64,000 bases of DNA from Ectobius pallidus (Eukaryota; Arthropoda; Insecta; Blattodea; Ectobiidae), in contig CAXKWD010000013.1 of NCBI GenBank assembly GCA_964059195.1, positions 24,342,611 through 24,406,610 on the forward strand, written 5' to 3'. Shown piece after piece: positions 45,483-58,929 of the stretch. Each line of letters begins with the position of its first letter. Position 1 is the stretch's first letter. The translations under genes and the position numbers were made by a program. The notes beneath the pieces were generated by a model, which saw only the letters and a program-made list of their open reading frames with translations, did no database searches and was not told the DNA's origin.

Positions 45483-46797
45483 TTAGTACGTTTATATAAT
45501 TGTTCATATTTATATTATTTACTGTGTTTTTTTTCATCTTTATAAGTCCTGTGAGTTGGATCAGGAGGTTTTCTCTACCTTTAGCTCCAGCGTTGCAGGC
45601 CATTTGGACCGTCTTTTCGACTAATTGTTATTATTTGTGTCATACTCGTCAATTCATGGGTTCAAATTTTGGAATGGCCAATCTGAATGTGGATTTCCTG
45701 GTTTTCCTCAGTAGGCCTAGTAAAGGTGAATGCCTTATTGAAATTCATCTTCCTTTCAAAGGCCCTCTGCTGTGTCGGTAACATGCAAAGGAGGTAACTC
45801 TTTTCTTTTCTATATACATATGATTCATTCAACTGATCCTCCCTTATAGTTATTTGCTTTTGAGTCTAATATACAGGTGTAGAATAGAAAAATAAATAAG
45901 TATGTATTCTATAAAAATACAGATTTCAGTCTGGATATTAAAAACTCGATTCATGGATACATCTTTCCCTTTAAAGAAGATGCTGAGACTTGCGGCTACC
46001 TGTATAAGACCTATGCCCCGAAAAGAGTTTTTGTCGACTGAATCAGAAGAAGTCTCAACGGAAGGAGTTCAATTCTTTCCCCAAGGCTGTCTAATACAAC
46101 CCTCATGTAACAGAGACGATCGATTTCAACAGAATCTCCTCCTAGCTGAAGTAAAAAAGTCTCACTGCATTCTTACTGATATCTGCTGATATTCAAACAG
46201 TGAATAATGCGACAAGAAGGTTGGCCACAGCGGAACAATTATTTCATGAAACAGGCTCAGAGAGAGAGAGGGAGAGAGAGGAGGAGGAGGAGGAGAGAAA
46301 GAAACCGAGATACAGAGAGACAGGAACAGAGGTGGAAAACTTGAGATCCATCTTGCTTGAGAGAGAGTTACAAGTATGTGTATGCTTCTAGACCACCAAA
46401 CCCGTATAATTGTAGGGATCATTGATCACTTAATGGAGATAGTTCATAACAATAGTAATTTAGAAATACATTTACCTTGTTTCTAAAACCTGCAACGTTA
46501 AAAAATAATGGATAGAGCACTATACCCTTAGCCATACAGTTTCCTTCCTGACACTGAAAACGTAATTTATTGTACTTACTTTTGTTGAAGGAATTGATTC
46601 AGGGGTGAAATTAGTAGTTTTTAGAACTTTATATTGTATTTTACTCCTTGCAATCAGTTCATTTTTATTACGCATAAAACACGGCAGCTATATTATGGTT
46701 CTGAGTGAAGTTGGATGAGCAACTGCGAAGCAGGATGACCAACTGATCTTCTTGCAATAAGGTAAGTAGTGGCAGGTAGATTCTATTTTAGTGGCAG
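45483..46797. other. Unassigned sequence with a purine tract
   Basis: 46257-46320 is GA/GGA-rich (simple repeat). Frames at 45500-45781 and 45902-46189 show no recognisable domain. Confidence 0.4.
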
Positions 46798-46827
46798 TTA
46801 GGTTAGGTTAGGTTAGGTTAGGTTAGG
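46798..46827 (+). repeat. Interstitial (TTAGG)6 tract
   Basis: Six perfect tandem TTAGG units, followed by TTTGTTTGGTTAGGTTATG with further partial units. (TTAGG)n is the ancestral insect telomere repeat. Confidence 0.9.
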
Positions 46828-46980
46828 TTTGTTTGGTTAGGTTATGAACAATGATATTAGTTTTGTAGGGCATACCGAATTCACGCGTTTCGGAAATGTG
46901 TCATATTATATCTCCAGTGAGGTTTGTCGTGTTGGTTAACCTGTTTACCCACATAAGATGGCCTTCAGTTATGTTATTAG

Positions 46981-47528
46981 CATGGCCCGGATTCTAATGA
47001 CATGTCATCTTTATATTGATGCTACCTAGACACTGCCAACTTGTAGATAAATCCTAATCATGGCCTCTAGATTATAGAAATGCATTTTTATTAGGTCATT
47101 TTTTGTCATGTTATGGAATTTTATATTTTTAGGGCATTTATTTCATTTTTAGGTCATTATTTTGTCATTTTCGTGTCATTTGCTTCCTGATTTTGTCATT
47201 ATTATGCATTTACTTTAAATATATGACTAGGTTACTATAATGCAACATTGTTGTAGAATCTACTTTAAAAACAATTTTCTTATTTTTCTTCTCAAATGTT
47301 CCATTCAAGAACAAAGCTTTTAGACTTACGATATCCTTTCTACATTTACAGTTTTTAGAATCATGTATAAATTAGTCTATATCTTTGTGTGCACAATAAT
47401 AATTTTTATAAATAAAATATGAGTTTTCAGGTCATTCTTTGTAATTATTAGGTTATTTTCTTTAAAATTTAGGGTCATTTTATAGGTCATTTTTCAAACA
47501 ATTTTAGGTCATCAGAATCCGGGCCCTG
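46981..47528 (-). mobile_element. hAT-type MITE, family H1, copy 2
   Basis: The ends CATGGCCCGGATTCTAATGA and GAATCCGGGCCCTG are flanked by the exact 8-bp duplication GTTATTAG (46973-46980 and 47529-47536). It is inverted relative to copies 1 and 3. Its interior (about 47200-47390) matches copy 3, with shared words such as CCTAGTCATATATTTAAAGT on the minus strand and AAAGCTTTGTTCTTGAATGG. 548 bp, non-coding. Confidence 0.9.
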
Positions 47529-47536
47529 GTTATTAG

Positions 47537-50500
47537 CATGAATTACGTATTTTAAGGTAAGAGATACACAGGATATATTCTTATATATGAACCAATTTCG
47601 CACCTAATTATAATCCTTGCACCTAGGGACACATTTTTAACGTTGTTCCGTTTAGTAAAACTTAAAACTGTATTTCTAAGGTTATAGGACTGAACCAAAA
47701 ATAATAGAATTTACGTTTAAATGTTACTCCACGTGCCCTCAAGTTCTAACTGCATGGGTGTGGTTCTCTCTGTCCAAAACCTACTGTTTAAAGTAACGTA
47801 TGAGTTAGAAACATCACGTATCTTGGAAAACCTACCATTTTGAACACCCTGAAGTAATATTTCGCCAAATCATGGCACTTACTCTTGTACTAAACCTTCT
47901 TTCATTTTGAACAAAGTAGTCTGGTCCTACGTTATTATGTTACGAGAGAACTGGTACAGGATTATTAAAAATGATTTCTTCCTCCAATAAAAGTAGGGGT
48001 TCGTATTATAAGCATAACAAACACAAAAAATAAAACAATATAAAGTTGAATATTAAACTATTAATTTATATCATGCATGTGCATATTGTTGTTTAATTTA
48101 TTTAAAAGAAACATTTTTTTTTTTACTGTTTAAATTGGTTTTGAAATCTGTTCAAAATTTTGTTACAATATATTTACTTTGTAGTTTAAATTGCAATCGG
48201 TGTGTTCACTGCTGAACATAATCTGGACGACAGCTTTGCAGTCCCATTATTATTCAGTCAGTTTGAGGGATAGGAGATTGGAAATTATATATATATATAT
48301 ATATAAAAGTTATTATTTGTTAGTGTGATTAGTTAACTGGTGATTCATTTTGAGTTCTTAATAAAAAAAAGTCTGACAATCTTATTGCACCGTCATTACA
48401 ATATTGTTGCCAATGCACGCTATTTCTGTATTTTTTCAAAACATTCTATTTAATTATTTAGCTTTAAATACTCATAAAAATAAATATCTTTGACAGATGT
48501 ACAGAAAAATTCATAGATTTCTATAAAAAATATGATTAAAATATATAATCACAAAGAAAAATCACTCTTTATCTAGTTCGTGCTAAATATGTACAAGTAA
48601 AATTATAGGTCTCAAATGCCAAGAAGACCAACTAGGAATCCTCAGGTGGGAGGATTAATCACTTAAGCTAGTTAGGGCTAACAGGTAGTTAGTTTTCCGG
48701 ATGGACATTGCATACGGCGACTGAGGTTATAACAAATAACGCAGAGATTTTTACAACTTAGCGAAAAAAGAGATACGGGAAGGTTATTATGAATCTATAT
48801 TATTAGTAATGCTAAAGATAATATTAGACTGCAAAAAACGTTATAGATAACCGTTCTTCATTTCTCTACTTTCAAGAGCACAAAATTATGAAAACGTACA
48901 ATTTTCACAGTGTAACACTCGTAATAGCATACAACAGAGCTCGAAATATCCTGTCGCCAAATCAACACTGGCGATGATAATTCTGAGGCTGGCGACAAAG
49001 GTTTAATTTTGAAAAACTGGTACCTTATTTCATGTTATTATTTTATCACAGTTTCCGCAACAATGATATTCAAATTAAATGATATTCAATTAATGTTTCA
49101 AATTAACAGTAGTATCGTCACAAGCAGTGACTTTTAGCAAGAACAAAATTAGTGAATTTACGTGGAAGAGCTCCAAAATATACGAAAGTTGTGGATATAA
49201 TTTGAATTTCCCATCCGATTTTCATTTATTTGGGTTTCCCGTGTTTTAGCGAATCGTTGCTTTAGTCCTGCATTATCAAACAATTTATTTCATGTGTTTG
49301 GTTGGTGTTTCTAACAGCCGTTAAAACTTACAGTTTCCTGAAATATTCCAAAGTATTTAGTTTACAAACAAAATACAAACTAGTAATTAGTATTCTTTTA
49401 AATGGAGGGCAGTTTAGTGGGAGCACTCATTATTAAAATGGTAAACATTTTATGCAGATCAAATGCCTCGATGTAATTTAATGAACTCAACAAAAAATAT
49501 TATTATGAATAAGATTATTATGACAATAATAATAACTTCAGAGCTGTTTATTGATTTGATTTACAAGAACTGAGATATTAATATTTTAATATGGTTAAGT
49601 TAATTAAAAAACGAATGAAAAATTAAGGTCTGCATACACAACATTAATTTTAATGACTGTTTTGCTTGAATTGGTCCACGAATACCTTTCGACGCTATCA
49701 AGGAATATGTGTAAAAAGCTGTTAAGACAGCAGGGCGAAAGGTTTAATACATGGAACAAGTTGAATATAAAAGGAGCTCCTTTAAATAATCCTTCGATAG
49801 TATCAAAGTACATAGGTTACAAATACACTAAATTATATTTTTTAAATCACGGACTAAGAGCATGGAACTTACAAAATATCAAAATCAGCCATATTCCATG
49901 AAAGGTAAATGGCAAATTTCTTTTTAATCTGGAATATAGTTCCTGCATTAAATATTTTTAAACAATCCTTCGTTACAGTATAAACCTACATACAACCACA
50001 TTTACATTGTGTTTTGAAAATCCCTGACAACGAACTTCAAAGTTTCTTAACATCAAAATTATATATTAATGCGATTTTCAGTTTAGATTTTTGTAATTTT
50101 ACCCCATTTTCAGCTGACTGTCCTCGTGAGATCGCCCTTTCAGAGACAAGATCTGTTTCAAATAGTTGCCCGATAGAGTATTGCACTTCTAGCACTTGCT
50201 ATACCTTCACATGTCGAATCTGCTTTCATCCCGTGTTTATTATATTTACAACGATAGTCACTCATTTGTCAAACATTTAAAAAAAAAACAGGAAAGGAAA
50301 TAGTAGTTTGCTCCAATACAGGTAGCTGCCAGGTCTGTGAACCTGTCAACAATTGCGATGCCAAACAGGGAATGTGGAGTGTGACATATCTGGAACATCA
50401 CCACAGTCCTGAAATGTCATTAAACTAGTATCCCTGCCGTTGTAATTGTGCCGTGCCGCCAGAGTTTCAGCAACACACTAAATACCATCACTGCGTATTA

Positions 50501-52379
50501 TTACAGCATCCAACATTACCATTGCCTTAGGCATAATAGTCTACTGTTCCTGTAAATAGGACATATCTGCCTTCACTTCACACTCCTAGCATTGAGGAAT
50601 TTGTTTTTCTTCTCTGTCCCATGCGACCGTGTGATACAAAAAGGCGCAATAAAGTGCAGACCTATGAGATTCGTAAATAAATTGACCAACAATGAAATTT
50701 AGATTTTTTATAACAAAAAAATTTAAACAATGCATTACGTTTGTTAAAATCTGCAAGCACAATACGTCACCGAAGAGCTTCTGTGAAAATTAGGTCGCGG
50801 CTGGATTTGTTCTCCCACATTTCGTGAAATATTTTGTATAACGAATATAATTTAGAGTCTTAGAAACTTTAATAACTGGAATTCTATTGAATGTATATAC
50901 ATGAAATTTACAGAGCACGTTTAAGACGTTATAATGTAAATGTAGGCCTCAGCGTCTAATTAAAGAGCACATTAAGGAGTTCCTGCTTTTTTTTTTCCAT
51001 TCCTCATGTTGTCCTCAATACCTTCTCTGGGTTTGTGAGCAAAATAAAATATTCCATTACACTGATCTTCCTGGAACTTTTGACGGAACAAACACTTCAT
51101 TTTCCCCATTTTGAATTTTGGAAACAAACATAAAAAACATACATTCGCTTTAATATAGATTATAACTTATGGCATAAAAATCACAATCATACATCCCGTT
51201 CATTTGCATAATATGAAGGCACTTTAGGACACAGCAACGAAGAATGACGAATTTGACAAATTTACATATTCTATAATAATAAACGGAATGGGCACAGAAG
51301 TTCAATAAGAAGATACAAATCTTTCTAAAGAGTCAAAACTATACCTAATTAAAATGAATGCACTTTAGAAGCTAGAATGAATAATATTGCAAATTCCAAT
51401 ACCCCGGACATCACTGAGGACTGTGCAAGAAATCCAGGACTTTCCCGGCTAATCCCGTACGTAAGGTAAGCCTATAACTGACACCTCTGCCTGGATAAAA
51501 ATCCCAATTACAGTGTGAATAAACACATCCGTACGTACATAAGACGTAAATCTGGAACATAAAACAACTTCTAACGATTATACCAGTGTATTAAAATCAT
51601 GAACATTAGTATACTGACGTATACATTGCGCTGAAAAGTTTCCTCCACAACTTAAAAAAAGTATTTCTACGATGGAACAAAAATAAACATAAGAGCGTAC
51701 GAGGAAGAAGGAGAAGAGGTGCAGAAAAAATCGCATGGGACGGGAAGACATGGGGTTGTGTTACAGGATCCAAAGGTAATTCCGCATTGCACATAATTTT
51801 GTTAGGACGGGCGCCTGTGGTATCGTGTATACCCACCTTAACTGAATTACAATCTCAACTACAAAGTTTTTGTTTCATACTGGTCTTCCTGCCATAAACT
51901 TCATTAATTACTTCTTTATTTGGTTGCCGCTACTTGCGAAGCTGTGTAATTGAGTAAGATGTGACCGAAGCAACAAAATAGAGACTTGAAATCTGTCCAC
52001 GACTGGCCACTTCAAAGTCCAAGTAGAGCATCTAATTGTGACTGTCTGGAATGGCAATATATAATTGCGGATGTGTCCTATTATTAAGGAAATAAGTCTG
52101 TAGTTAAATACATTTTTAGAAATAAATACTTTTCTTCCAACCTTTCACTTAGTGTCGATCAGATTTTTGTTGTTGTTGTTTTGTCTATGACGATCTGTTG
52201 AGTTGAATCGATCACTCGTCAAGTCTGAAACCATGAATACATATGACGACGATTAATAAAAGTATAAATAATGACTTCTCTAACGTGTTTAACCCTTTGG
52301 ACATCCTGAAACTGATGTGACCACTGACAGCCAATCAAATTAAACGCACTAAAGTAAACTAGACTACATTACACTAAAC
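47537..52379. other. Unassigned AT-rich sequence
   Basis: Contains a (TA)n run at 48281-48305 and a T run near 48113. Small frames at 49604-49901, 50014-50280 and 51606-51836 have no motifs or conserved structure I recognise. No terminal repeats were found in this long stretch. Confidence 0.4.
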
Positions 52380-52600
52380 TCCACCCCACTACCTTCCGAC
52401 CGATGCGTCATCTACTTCAGTCTTTCTACTTGATCAGTAAATAGCAAAACTGGGGCATGTGGTCAGCGTGCCGAATTCCATCGACGTTTTTATTGATGGA
52501 TTTCTTAACCAGCCACGCTACTTCTTAGCACCTCATTTGTCCTCACGAGGTTAAGTGAACCTCATTCCAAAACCCTCTCCTGGAGCAGAAAATTTTAGGT
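52380..52600 (+). mobile_element. SINE-C copy
   Basis: Landmarks in order: CCTTCCGACCGATGCGTCATC, GGGGCATGTGGTCAGCGTGC, TCCTCACGAGGTTAAGTGAA and CATTCCAAAACCCTCTCCTG. The first two match the insert at 44513-44647, the third and fourth match 14700-14830 and 38180-38360. This copy therefore links all of them into one family. Limits are approximate. Confidence 0.6.
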
Positions 52601-52814
52601 GGTATTATTGTGGTATCCTTTGATATTTAATACAGGAGTTAGCAATGTTCTTTATTTCCTGCCGCGCCAATCAGATTGTAACCTCACGAATTTCAACCAA
52701 TCAGAATCTAATAATGTATTTTGACAGATACATGTCAACTCCGCGCGAATACTTTAGCAGAGTTGCAAGATCTCTTGGCCGTGCATGCCAACTATTAAGA
52801 GCGAGTATAATAAT

Positions 52815-53358
52815 CAGGGCCCGGATTCTGATGACCTAAAATTGTTTAAAAAATTACCTATAAAATGACCCTAAAATTTAAAGAAAATGACTTAATAATT
52901 ACAAAGAATGACCTAAAAACTCATATTTTATTTGTAAAAATTATTATTGTGCACACAAAGGTATAGACTAATTGTACATAATTCTAAAAACTATAAATGT
53001 AGAAAGGATATCGTAAGTCTAAAAGCTTTGTTCTTGAATGGAACATTCGAGAAGAAAAATAAGAAAATTGTTTTTAAAGATTCTACAACAATGTTGCATT
53101 TTAGTAACCTAGTCATATATTTAAAGTAAATGCATAATAATGACAAAAAAAGGAAGCAAATGACACGAAAATGACAAAATAATGACCTAAAAGTGAAATA
53201 AATGCCCTAAAAATATAAAATTCCATAAAATGACAAACAATTACCTAATAAAAATGCATTTCTATAATCTAGAGGTCATGATTTGGACTTATCTACAAGT
53301 TGGCAATGTCTAGGCAGCATCAATAAAAAGATGACATGTCATTAGAATCCGGGCCCTG
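52815..53358 (+). mobile_element. hAT-type MITE, family H1, copy 3
   Basis: Starts CAGGGCCCGGATTCTGATGA and ends CATTAGAATCCGGGCCCTG. Exact duplication ATAATAAT at 52807-52814 and 53359-53366. 544 bp. Its arms share the ATGACCTAAAA-rich sequence with copies 1 and 2, and its interior matches copy 2 only. A 60-codon frame in the centre (52947-53129) has no recognisable domain. Confidence 0.92.
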
Positions 53359-53552
53359 ATAATAATGATTGTTTGTATATTTCATCTGACTGGTCTGTGG
53401 GCGCTAAGTTACATTGTCAACAGCGCATTCTTATCGCATGCCTTTGATGTACCGCGTGTTAACGTTCTGAGTAGTTTAATAATACCACGTATCGATCCAC
53501 ATCCATAGTAAAACATGCTGACCAATGGACCACGGAAGAGTTCAAGGGAGAT

Positions 53553-53946
53553 CATAGGCGTAACCAGGCCGACCATATGGGGGGGGGTTATAACATCCGC
53601 GGGGTCTGGGGGGTATGGAATACCCCCCAGGGAGAGGGGGTCCGGGGGTCCTCCCACGGAAAATTTTAAAAATTAGAACGCAAAATAACGAGTTTTAAGC
53701 TTCCGGGGGTCCTCCCCCGGAAAATTTAAAAAATTAAGACGCAAAATAACGAGTTTTAAGCTTCCGGGGGTTTCCCCCGGAAAATTTAAAAAATTAAGAC
53801 GCAAAATAACGAGTTTTAAGCTTCCCACGCTTTATACTTGTATTAAGTAATTTATGGGCAGACTTAAAAAATTATACAATTTTCCTTTTTTAATCAATGG
53901 GGGGGGGGGGTTCAAACCCCCAAACCCCCCCCCCGGTACGCCTATG
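53553..53946. mobile_element. hAT-type MITE with internal 61-bp tandem repeat
   Basis: The ends CATAGGCGTAACC and GGTACGCCTATG are flanked by the exact 8-bp duplication AGGGAGAT (53545-53552 and 53947-53954). G runs (53579-53588, 53899-53910) and C runs (53925-53934) lie inside. Three 61-bp units at 53641, 53702 and 53763 each begin with a hairpin-forming TCCGGGGGTCCTCCCCCGGA-type segment and end ACGAGTTTTAAGCT. Non-coding; the minus-strand 82-codon frame is incidental. Confidence 0.87.
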
Positions 53947-54139
53947 AGGGAGATTAATAAATAAAAATAAAGAAATCAACAGATAAAATAAAATAATTTT
54001 CCCGGTGCAGAACGTAAATAGTTTTGTTTTTCTTTGTTGCAGGAACAAATTATCCATACAAATCCCAAATACATGTCCACAATGGGTTTACTTGTATCTG
54101 GATATTAATCCTGGATATGTAATTAGAAGTAAATTATGC

Positions 54140-54205
54140 TACGAGCCTAAAAAGGCATTTATTAATACACGAGTATGTTTTTTTTATGAAACAAGCTGTC
54201 TTATC
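54140..54205 (+). repeat. Possible R1 fragment
   Basis: GGCATTTATTAATACACGAG followed by TATG and TTTATGAAACAAGC resembles 3640-3665 and the reverse of 33690-33720. Short and uncertain. Confidence 0.35.
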
Positions 54206-54490
54206 GCTTTGCACATAAGTAGGCCTAAGTATTAGCTTTAACTGGTTAAGAACGAAAATAATATAAAGAGTTCTTAAGGCTAGATTTCACTTTTATTATT
54301 GCTTAGTGTTCTTTAATGTAATTGTAATTACGAGAATAACCATTAAGTATCAGCACTTTTCTATTAACCCTTCGTAGGTTGGTTGTACCGCTTTGTGGTC
54401 GCGCACGTCGACATGCTGTTCATTTGTCTCCGTTTGTGGAACGTTTGACCGTTATGACTCTACTAAGTGTTGCGCTGTTGCACATTAAAT

Positions 54491-54650
54491 ATGGTTGCAC
54501 CGCTCAGCGTCTGTACCAAAGAAGAACAGCGTGCAGTGATACGTTTTTTTGTCGTCTGAAGGTGTATCAGGAGCCGAAATCCATCAAAGATTTTCCGTGC
54601 AATATGGAGGCAATGTTTTACCATGGCGCAGGCATGGGCGTCCTGTTCTT
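54491..54650 (+). pseudogene. Mariner-type transposase N-terminal HTH fragment, frameshifted
   Basis: From ATG at 54491 one frame reads CTKEEQRAVIRFF; about 54549 the matching reading continues in the next frame as SEGVSGAEIHQRFSVQYGG and NVLPWR. Together these fit the first helix-turn-helix of Mos1-like mariner transposases and derived proteins (EEQRAVI... EG.S..EIH.RL...YG). A frameshift in the T-run at 54544-54550 breaks it, and no DDE catalytic region follows, so it is a fragment of a dead element. Frames continuing to 54789 have no further match. Confidence 0.65.
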
Positions 54651-57053
54651 TCCTCGTCCTCCACACTTATCCGACCATTTTTTAACTTTTCAATCCATTC
54701 GAACACGCTTCGCCGTGGTAAAAACATTGCCCTCGTATTGGTTTGATGCAAAACTATTCCTCTCTGATAATATAATTCAATTAAGATAATACTAAATCTG
54801 AAATGATCATGTTGTGCCAGTTAATCTAATTCTCCCTTGGCTCATTGCCTCTGCTGCATATCTGAGATTTAAAATAAAAAAATATAAAAAAATAAAAAAT
54901 AAAAAAATAAAAAGTTAACGAGCTTGGCGGAGCCGAGTCACTATTCCCTTATAAACAAAAAGCACTACGCATTATATCGTAATAATTCCGTGCACTGCTG
55001 TATAGAACATAATATTTAATACACGAGGTCCAAGTTTGTTCTGCACATTTGAATAGAATTATATATATATATATATTTTATCGCAATGGAATATGTAATA
55101 GGAACATGTAAGAGTTGTTATACAACTATGCGACTACGAATAACTGCAAGAACACGTTACTATATAATAGTCGGAAACGGTTTGAGTTTTACAAAGTCGT
55201 TGCGCACATAAGATTGTTCGCAGGCAAGTGTCTCTTGATGACGTGACTGTCGGAAACCACAGCAGAAACAAAATATTTCAATCTCTGACCAGCCTCCTTT
55301 TAAAGCCCTCACACCATATGTATAAAGCCACCAATCAATTTCTGACCATGGGAAAGTTGAAAATGAACTATTCCCTTCAGCAATAATTTAAGGAGAGTTG
55401 TATATCGGAGATATGTAAGTTCACTGTGCAGACGCTGATACATTTATACGAACTGCCAAGTTCGGCGCGCCACTGTCTCCACTGAGAAGCAATTTGCTTC
55501 TGGACCAAATTCACCTCTTCAGCCAGAAATCAATGCACGGAATTTATGAAGACGTGAGGACAACTAAGAGCCCCACGCAGCTTAAAAACAAGAAAAAGAA
55601 AATGTGGAGAAGAAGGAAAGAGCTCAGTCTGTCAAACGGGATCACTTCCAGGAGTGTTCTTATGCTACAGTGAACCGCAGAGCATTCTTCTATCACTCAG
55701 CTTCAGTGGTAGACAAAGTAACTTTTCACTGAACCACGTAGGTATACCTAAACTTCAATGTAACACTTGTGTTGAGGTTTCCTATAACCTGAGTCACAAT
55801 AAGATAGACGATACTTCAGAAACTTAAAATATCTTCTTCTCATTACATATACGTCTGAGCCTGTCGTTTCACAATACCTAGGTACTAAACTTACGAAGTA
55901 CGAGCCATTTCACGAATGATAGTGGGAGTGGTGGCTGGTCGGAACTTTATAGGTTGCAGAAGATACCTGCATTAATACATTTCATTTCTGATTTTTCATT
56001 TAAATAACAGAAAATATCTTACAATAATTAATTAATAATTAATAATTTTGAATCCTCTTTAAAGGTCTGCTAGAATAGGTTCAATTTGAAAGACACGGAT
56101 ACATAATAGATTGTAGAATTTAGGTATAGTAGGCCTAAATATACATCATTGAAAGCACATACAATATTACGCGGGCCATAAATATACTATTAGAAGTGAC
56201 GTAATACAACCCGTTCAAGAAACATGCGTCACTAAGACACTATTAAAGGCAAAACGCAAATGAACGAGGAAAACCATAAATAACAGAATATAATAATATG
56301 AACCGAAAGAAACTTCTGAAGGATAATCTACCAACATATAGGTGGTACATCACTTTATTACCTAAGATAAATGATACATATTGAAAAACGAAACTAATAA
56401 CGTTAGATGGTGTTTCAAAGAAATCACACGATGAATTAACAACAAATATCACTCCATATTATTTAACCTAATCCCCGTGTTTTTTTCGGATGGTATGCAC
56501 TAATGCAGCAGCCAATAACTCATCACAAAAAGGGCAATAGGCCTACTACTTGCCAAGCTGTCGACAGAAAGATGCTACATTCCAAATGGGATTTTATTTT
56601 ACTAGAAACAACGCTGGGGGCAATATCGGCAGAAATCAAAGGGTTGAACATCTCTGCAGTAATAGGTTGAAAAAAGAAGAACTGCCTTTAGCTAAAAATT
56701 TGCAATATAACAATCTTGTTATCTAAATGGATGGCACTGAGGAGTGATTTACTGTGTTCGTTAACTTATATAATAGGATTTACGTTACACAAAGTAGGAC
56801 ATGCATTTATGTGTAGTTACTGTTGAAGCTAAAATTTCAATTACCTTAATGGAATCATTATTTTACAAAAAAGAGGAAATATTATTTGGAGTATGTCCTA
56901 ATACATGCAGAGAAGAACGGTATATCGAATATTCGTTATAAACCTATTACTAAAGTATTTTAAGCGACAAATTTTATTTTCTATACTCTTTCCAATTCAA
57001 CATCGCTGAGAAAATAACAGAATTGCTTTGCATTTGTCAACAAAAGAGTTACT
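54651..57053. other. Unassigned sequence
   Basis: A-rich simple sequence at 54868-54914 and a (TA)n run at 55062-55076. Nothing protein-like. Confidence 0.4.
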
Positions 57054-57860
57054 TACTACCCGCGCGCGATTTCTTGAGCGCTCGGCTGCCTAGTCCTCAT
57101 TCGGTAGGTTTCGTTCAACTTCGTAGGTTAAGCTGACAACATTGAAACACGAAGTACGCTATACACCCTGACATCTAGTGGCTTCAATAGTAAGCTTTCA
57201 TTCTGTCTCAGGATTCTTATTTATTTATTGACATTATCTTTTCTGAGCATCGAGTTATGGAGAAAAATACAATCTTTCGAACTGCTGATTTCACAAACAC
57301 TTCATTGTACATCCAACACTTTCCTCACCTCTTTAAGAATTCCGTATGTGCTAATTTCTGACGATCCCGTGAACTCTGATGTCAATTTCATGGACTGAAA
57401 GTTGAGCGAACTTTTCACAATTTGTATTAAATATGTTTAAAATTAGGCCGATAGCTTTCTCCACTTTTAGATGCCTTACCTCTCTTACGTTTTAAAACAC
57501 GAAATGGTGAAGCATGTTCTGCTAAGACTCTTCTTTATGCTTAAAATTAGTCATCCAGTGTAAAAATATTGAGCCTATATTATGTATAATATTCTTATTT
57601 GATGACTTATTTGATAACCAAAGGCTTATGACGTGTAATTAATTGTTACGCAATACCGTCACCACGTTATATTATTGGACTGCATTAAAATCGTTGTATA
57701 TTAAAGTCACTACATAAAATGCCATACGCGCGATTCTGCTGAAACGTTATTTCTTTAGTTGACAACACTGCAGAAAGACTGGCGGAATAGCTATGTTTTG
57801 TTCCCCCCGACCCTCACTTCCCCGTAAATCCAGCGCTCAAGATATGGCGCGCGGGTAGTA
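57054..57860. mobile_element. TIR element with GC-rich ends (about 807 bp)
   Basis: TACTACCCGCGCGC...TCTTGAGCGCT at the left and AGCGCTCAAGATATGGCGCG...GGGTAGTA at the right form about 30-bp inverted repeats. The interior is non-coding. The target duplication is ambiguous because the ends are near-palindromic with their flanks (TTACTTACTACC / GGTAGTAATG). Probably a non-autonomous DNA transposon, class unknown. Confidence 0.6.
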
Positions 57861-58929
57861 ATGCCTCCTTTTGGAACTAAATTAACCTCGACAATATTAA
57901 TCATTAGAACAGTTTTTTTCGGGGTTATAGGCCGTGGTCCAGGGAGTTTGACATTCCCAACGTTTCGCCAGTGACTGCGTCCGGCATCCGGATGCTATAA
58001 ACTATTTAAATTCCGAATGTTAAGGCGAAGAAATATGATTGTGCTAAATGCATTTCCACGTCTGACTACAAGGTAAGCATCGTTCACTTCGACAGTGAAC
58101 TTTCGTTCAACTTCGTATTCGTATCTTTAAAAAAAAGTACATATTCTGAATACACACAAAGTGAATTCTTATTCGCCTGTTACGTCTTAATGTAGATTGA
58201 AAAAATGAGTTATAAGAGTGACTTGTTGAAGTGAGAATGCAATATTCATCATTGTTACCATAGCAATGCAATCCTTTAAATATTCTCAGAGTAACGGCTG
58301 CAGTTATCAGTAGAATTATGACAGTAAAATAGTGTTACAATATAAAAATTGAAGGCAATATTAGTAATAATTAATAAAGTACAATTATTCTTTAAATTAT
58401 GAATGCCTTTATGTATAAATAATAAAGGAACAGTTAATATGAGTGCCACTGTTACAAATTATTGTTAAACTCTCAACATTCATTATTATTGAAATTGTTA
58501 TTTAGTTCTGAACCACCAAAAAATATAAAACATTATATACCTGCATAATATCGAAACGCTATTCCCCTAATTTTATGTTTTCGTTCCAATTGTACAGTGT
58601 TTAAATTATCATTACACTCCTACTCATCCCCCACATTAAATCGCAACTAACTATAATGATATTATAATAATTAATAAATTTGATATTAATGGAATTCACT
58701 TTAAAAATTATTTGTTATGCTTGTATAAAATTCACCTGTTTCAAAAGAGATTATATACCTACCACTAATTTATTGCTACAAATATTTAATCGATAGTCAA
58801 TAAATGGTAATGAATTCGGTTTTGAATGTCACAGTGTGAGGTAGGCTACAAGGGAATTTATGAGCCATACATTAGTTGTGACAATAAAGTAAAATAGAGT
58901 ACTTCCTTTACAGGTGGCGGAGGCCTTTA
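57861..58929. other. Unassigned AT-rich sequence
   Basis: Nothing recognised. Confidence 0.4.
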
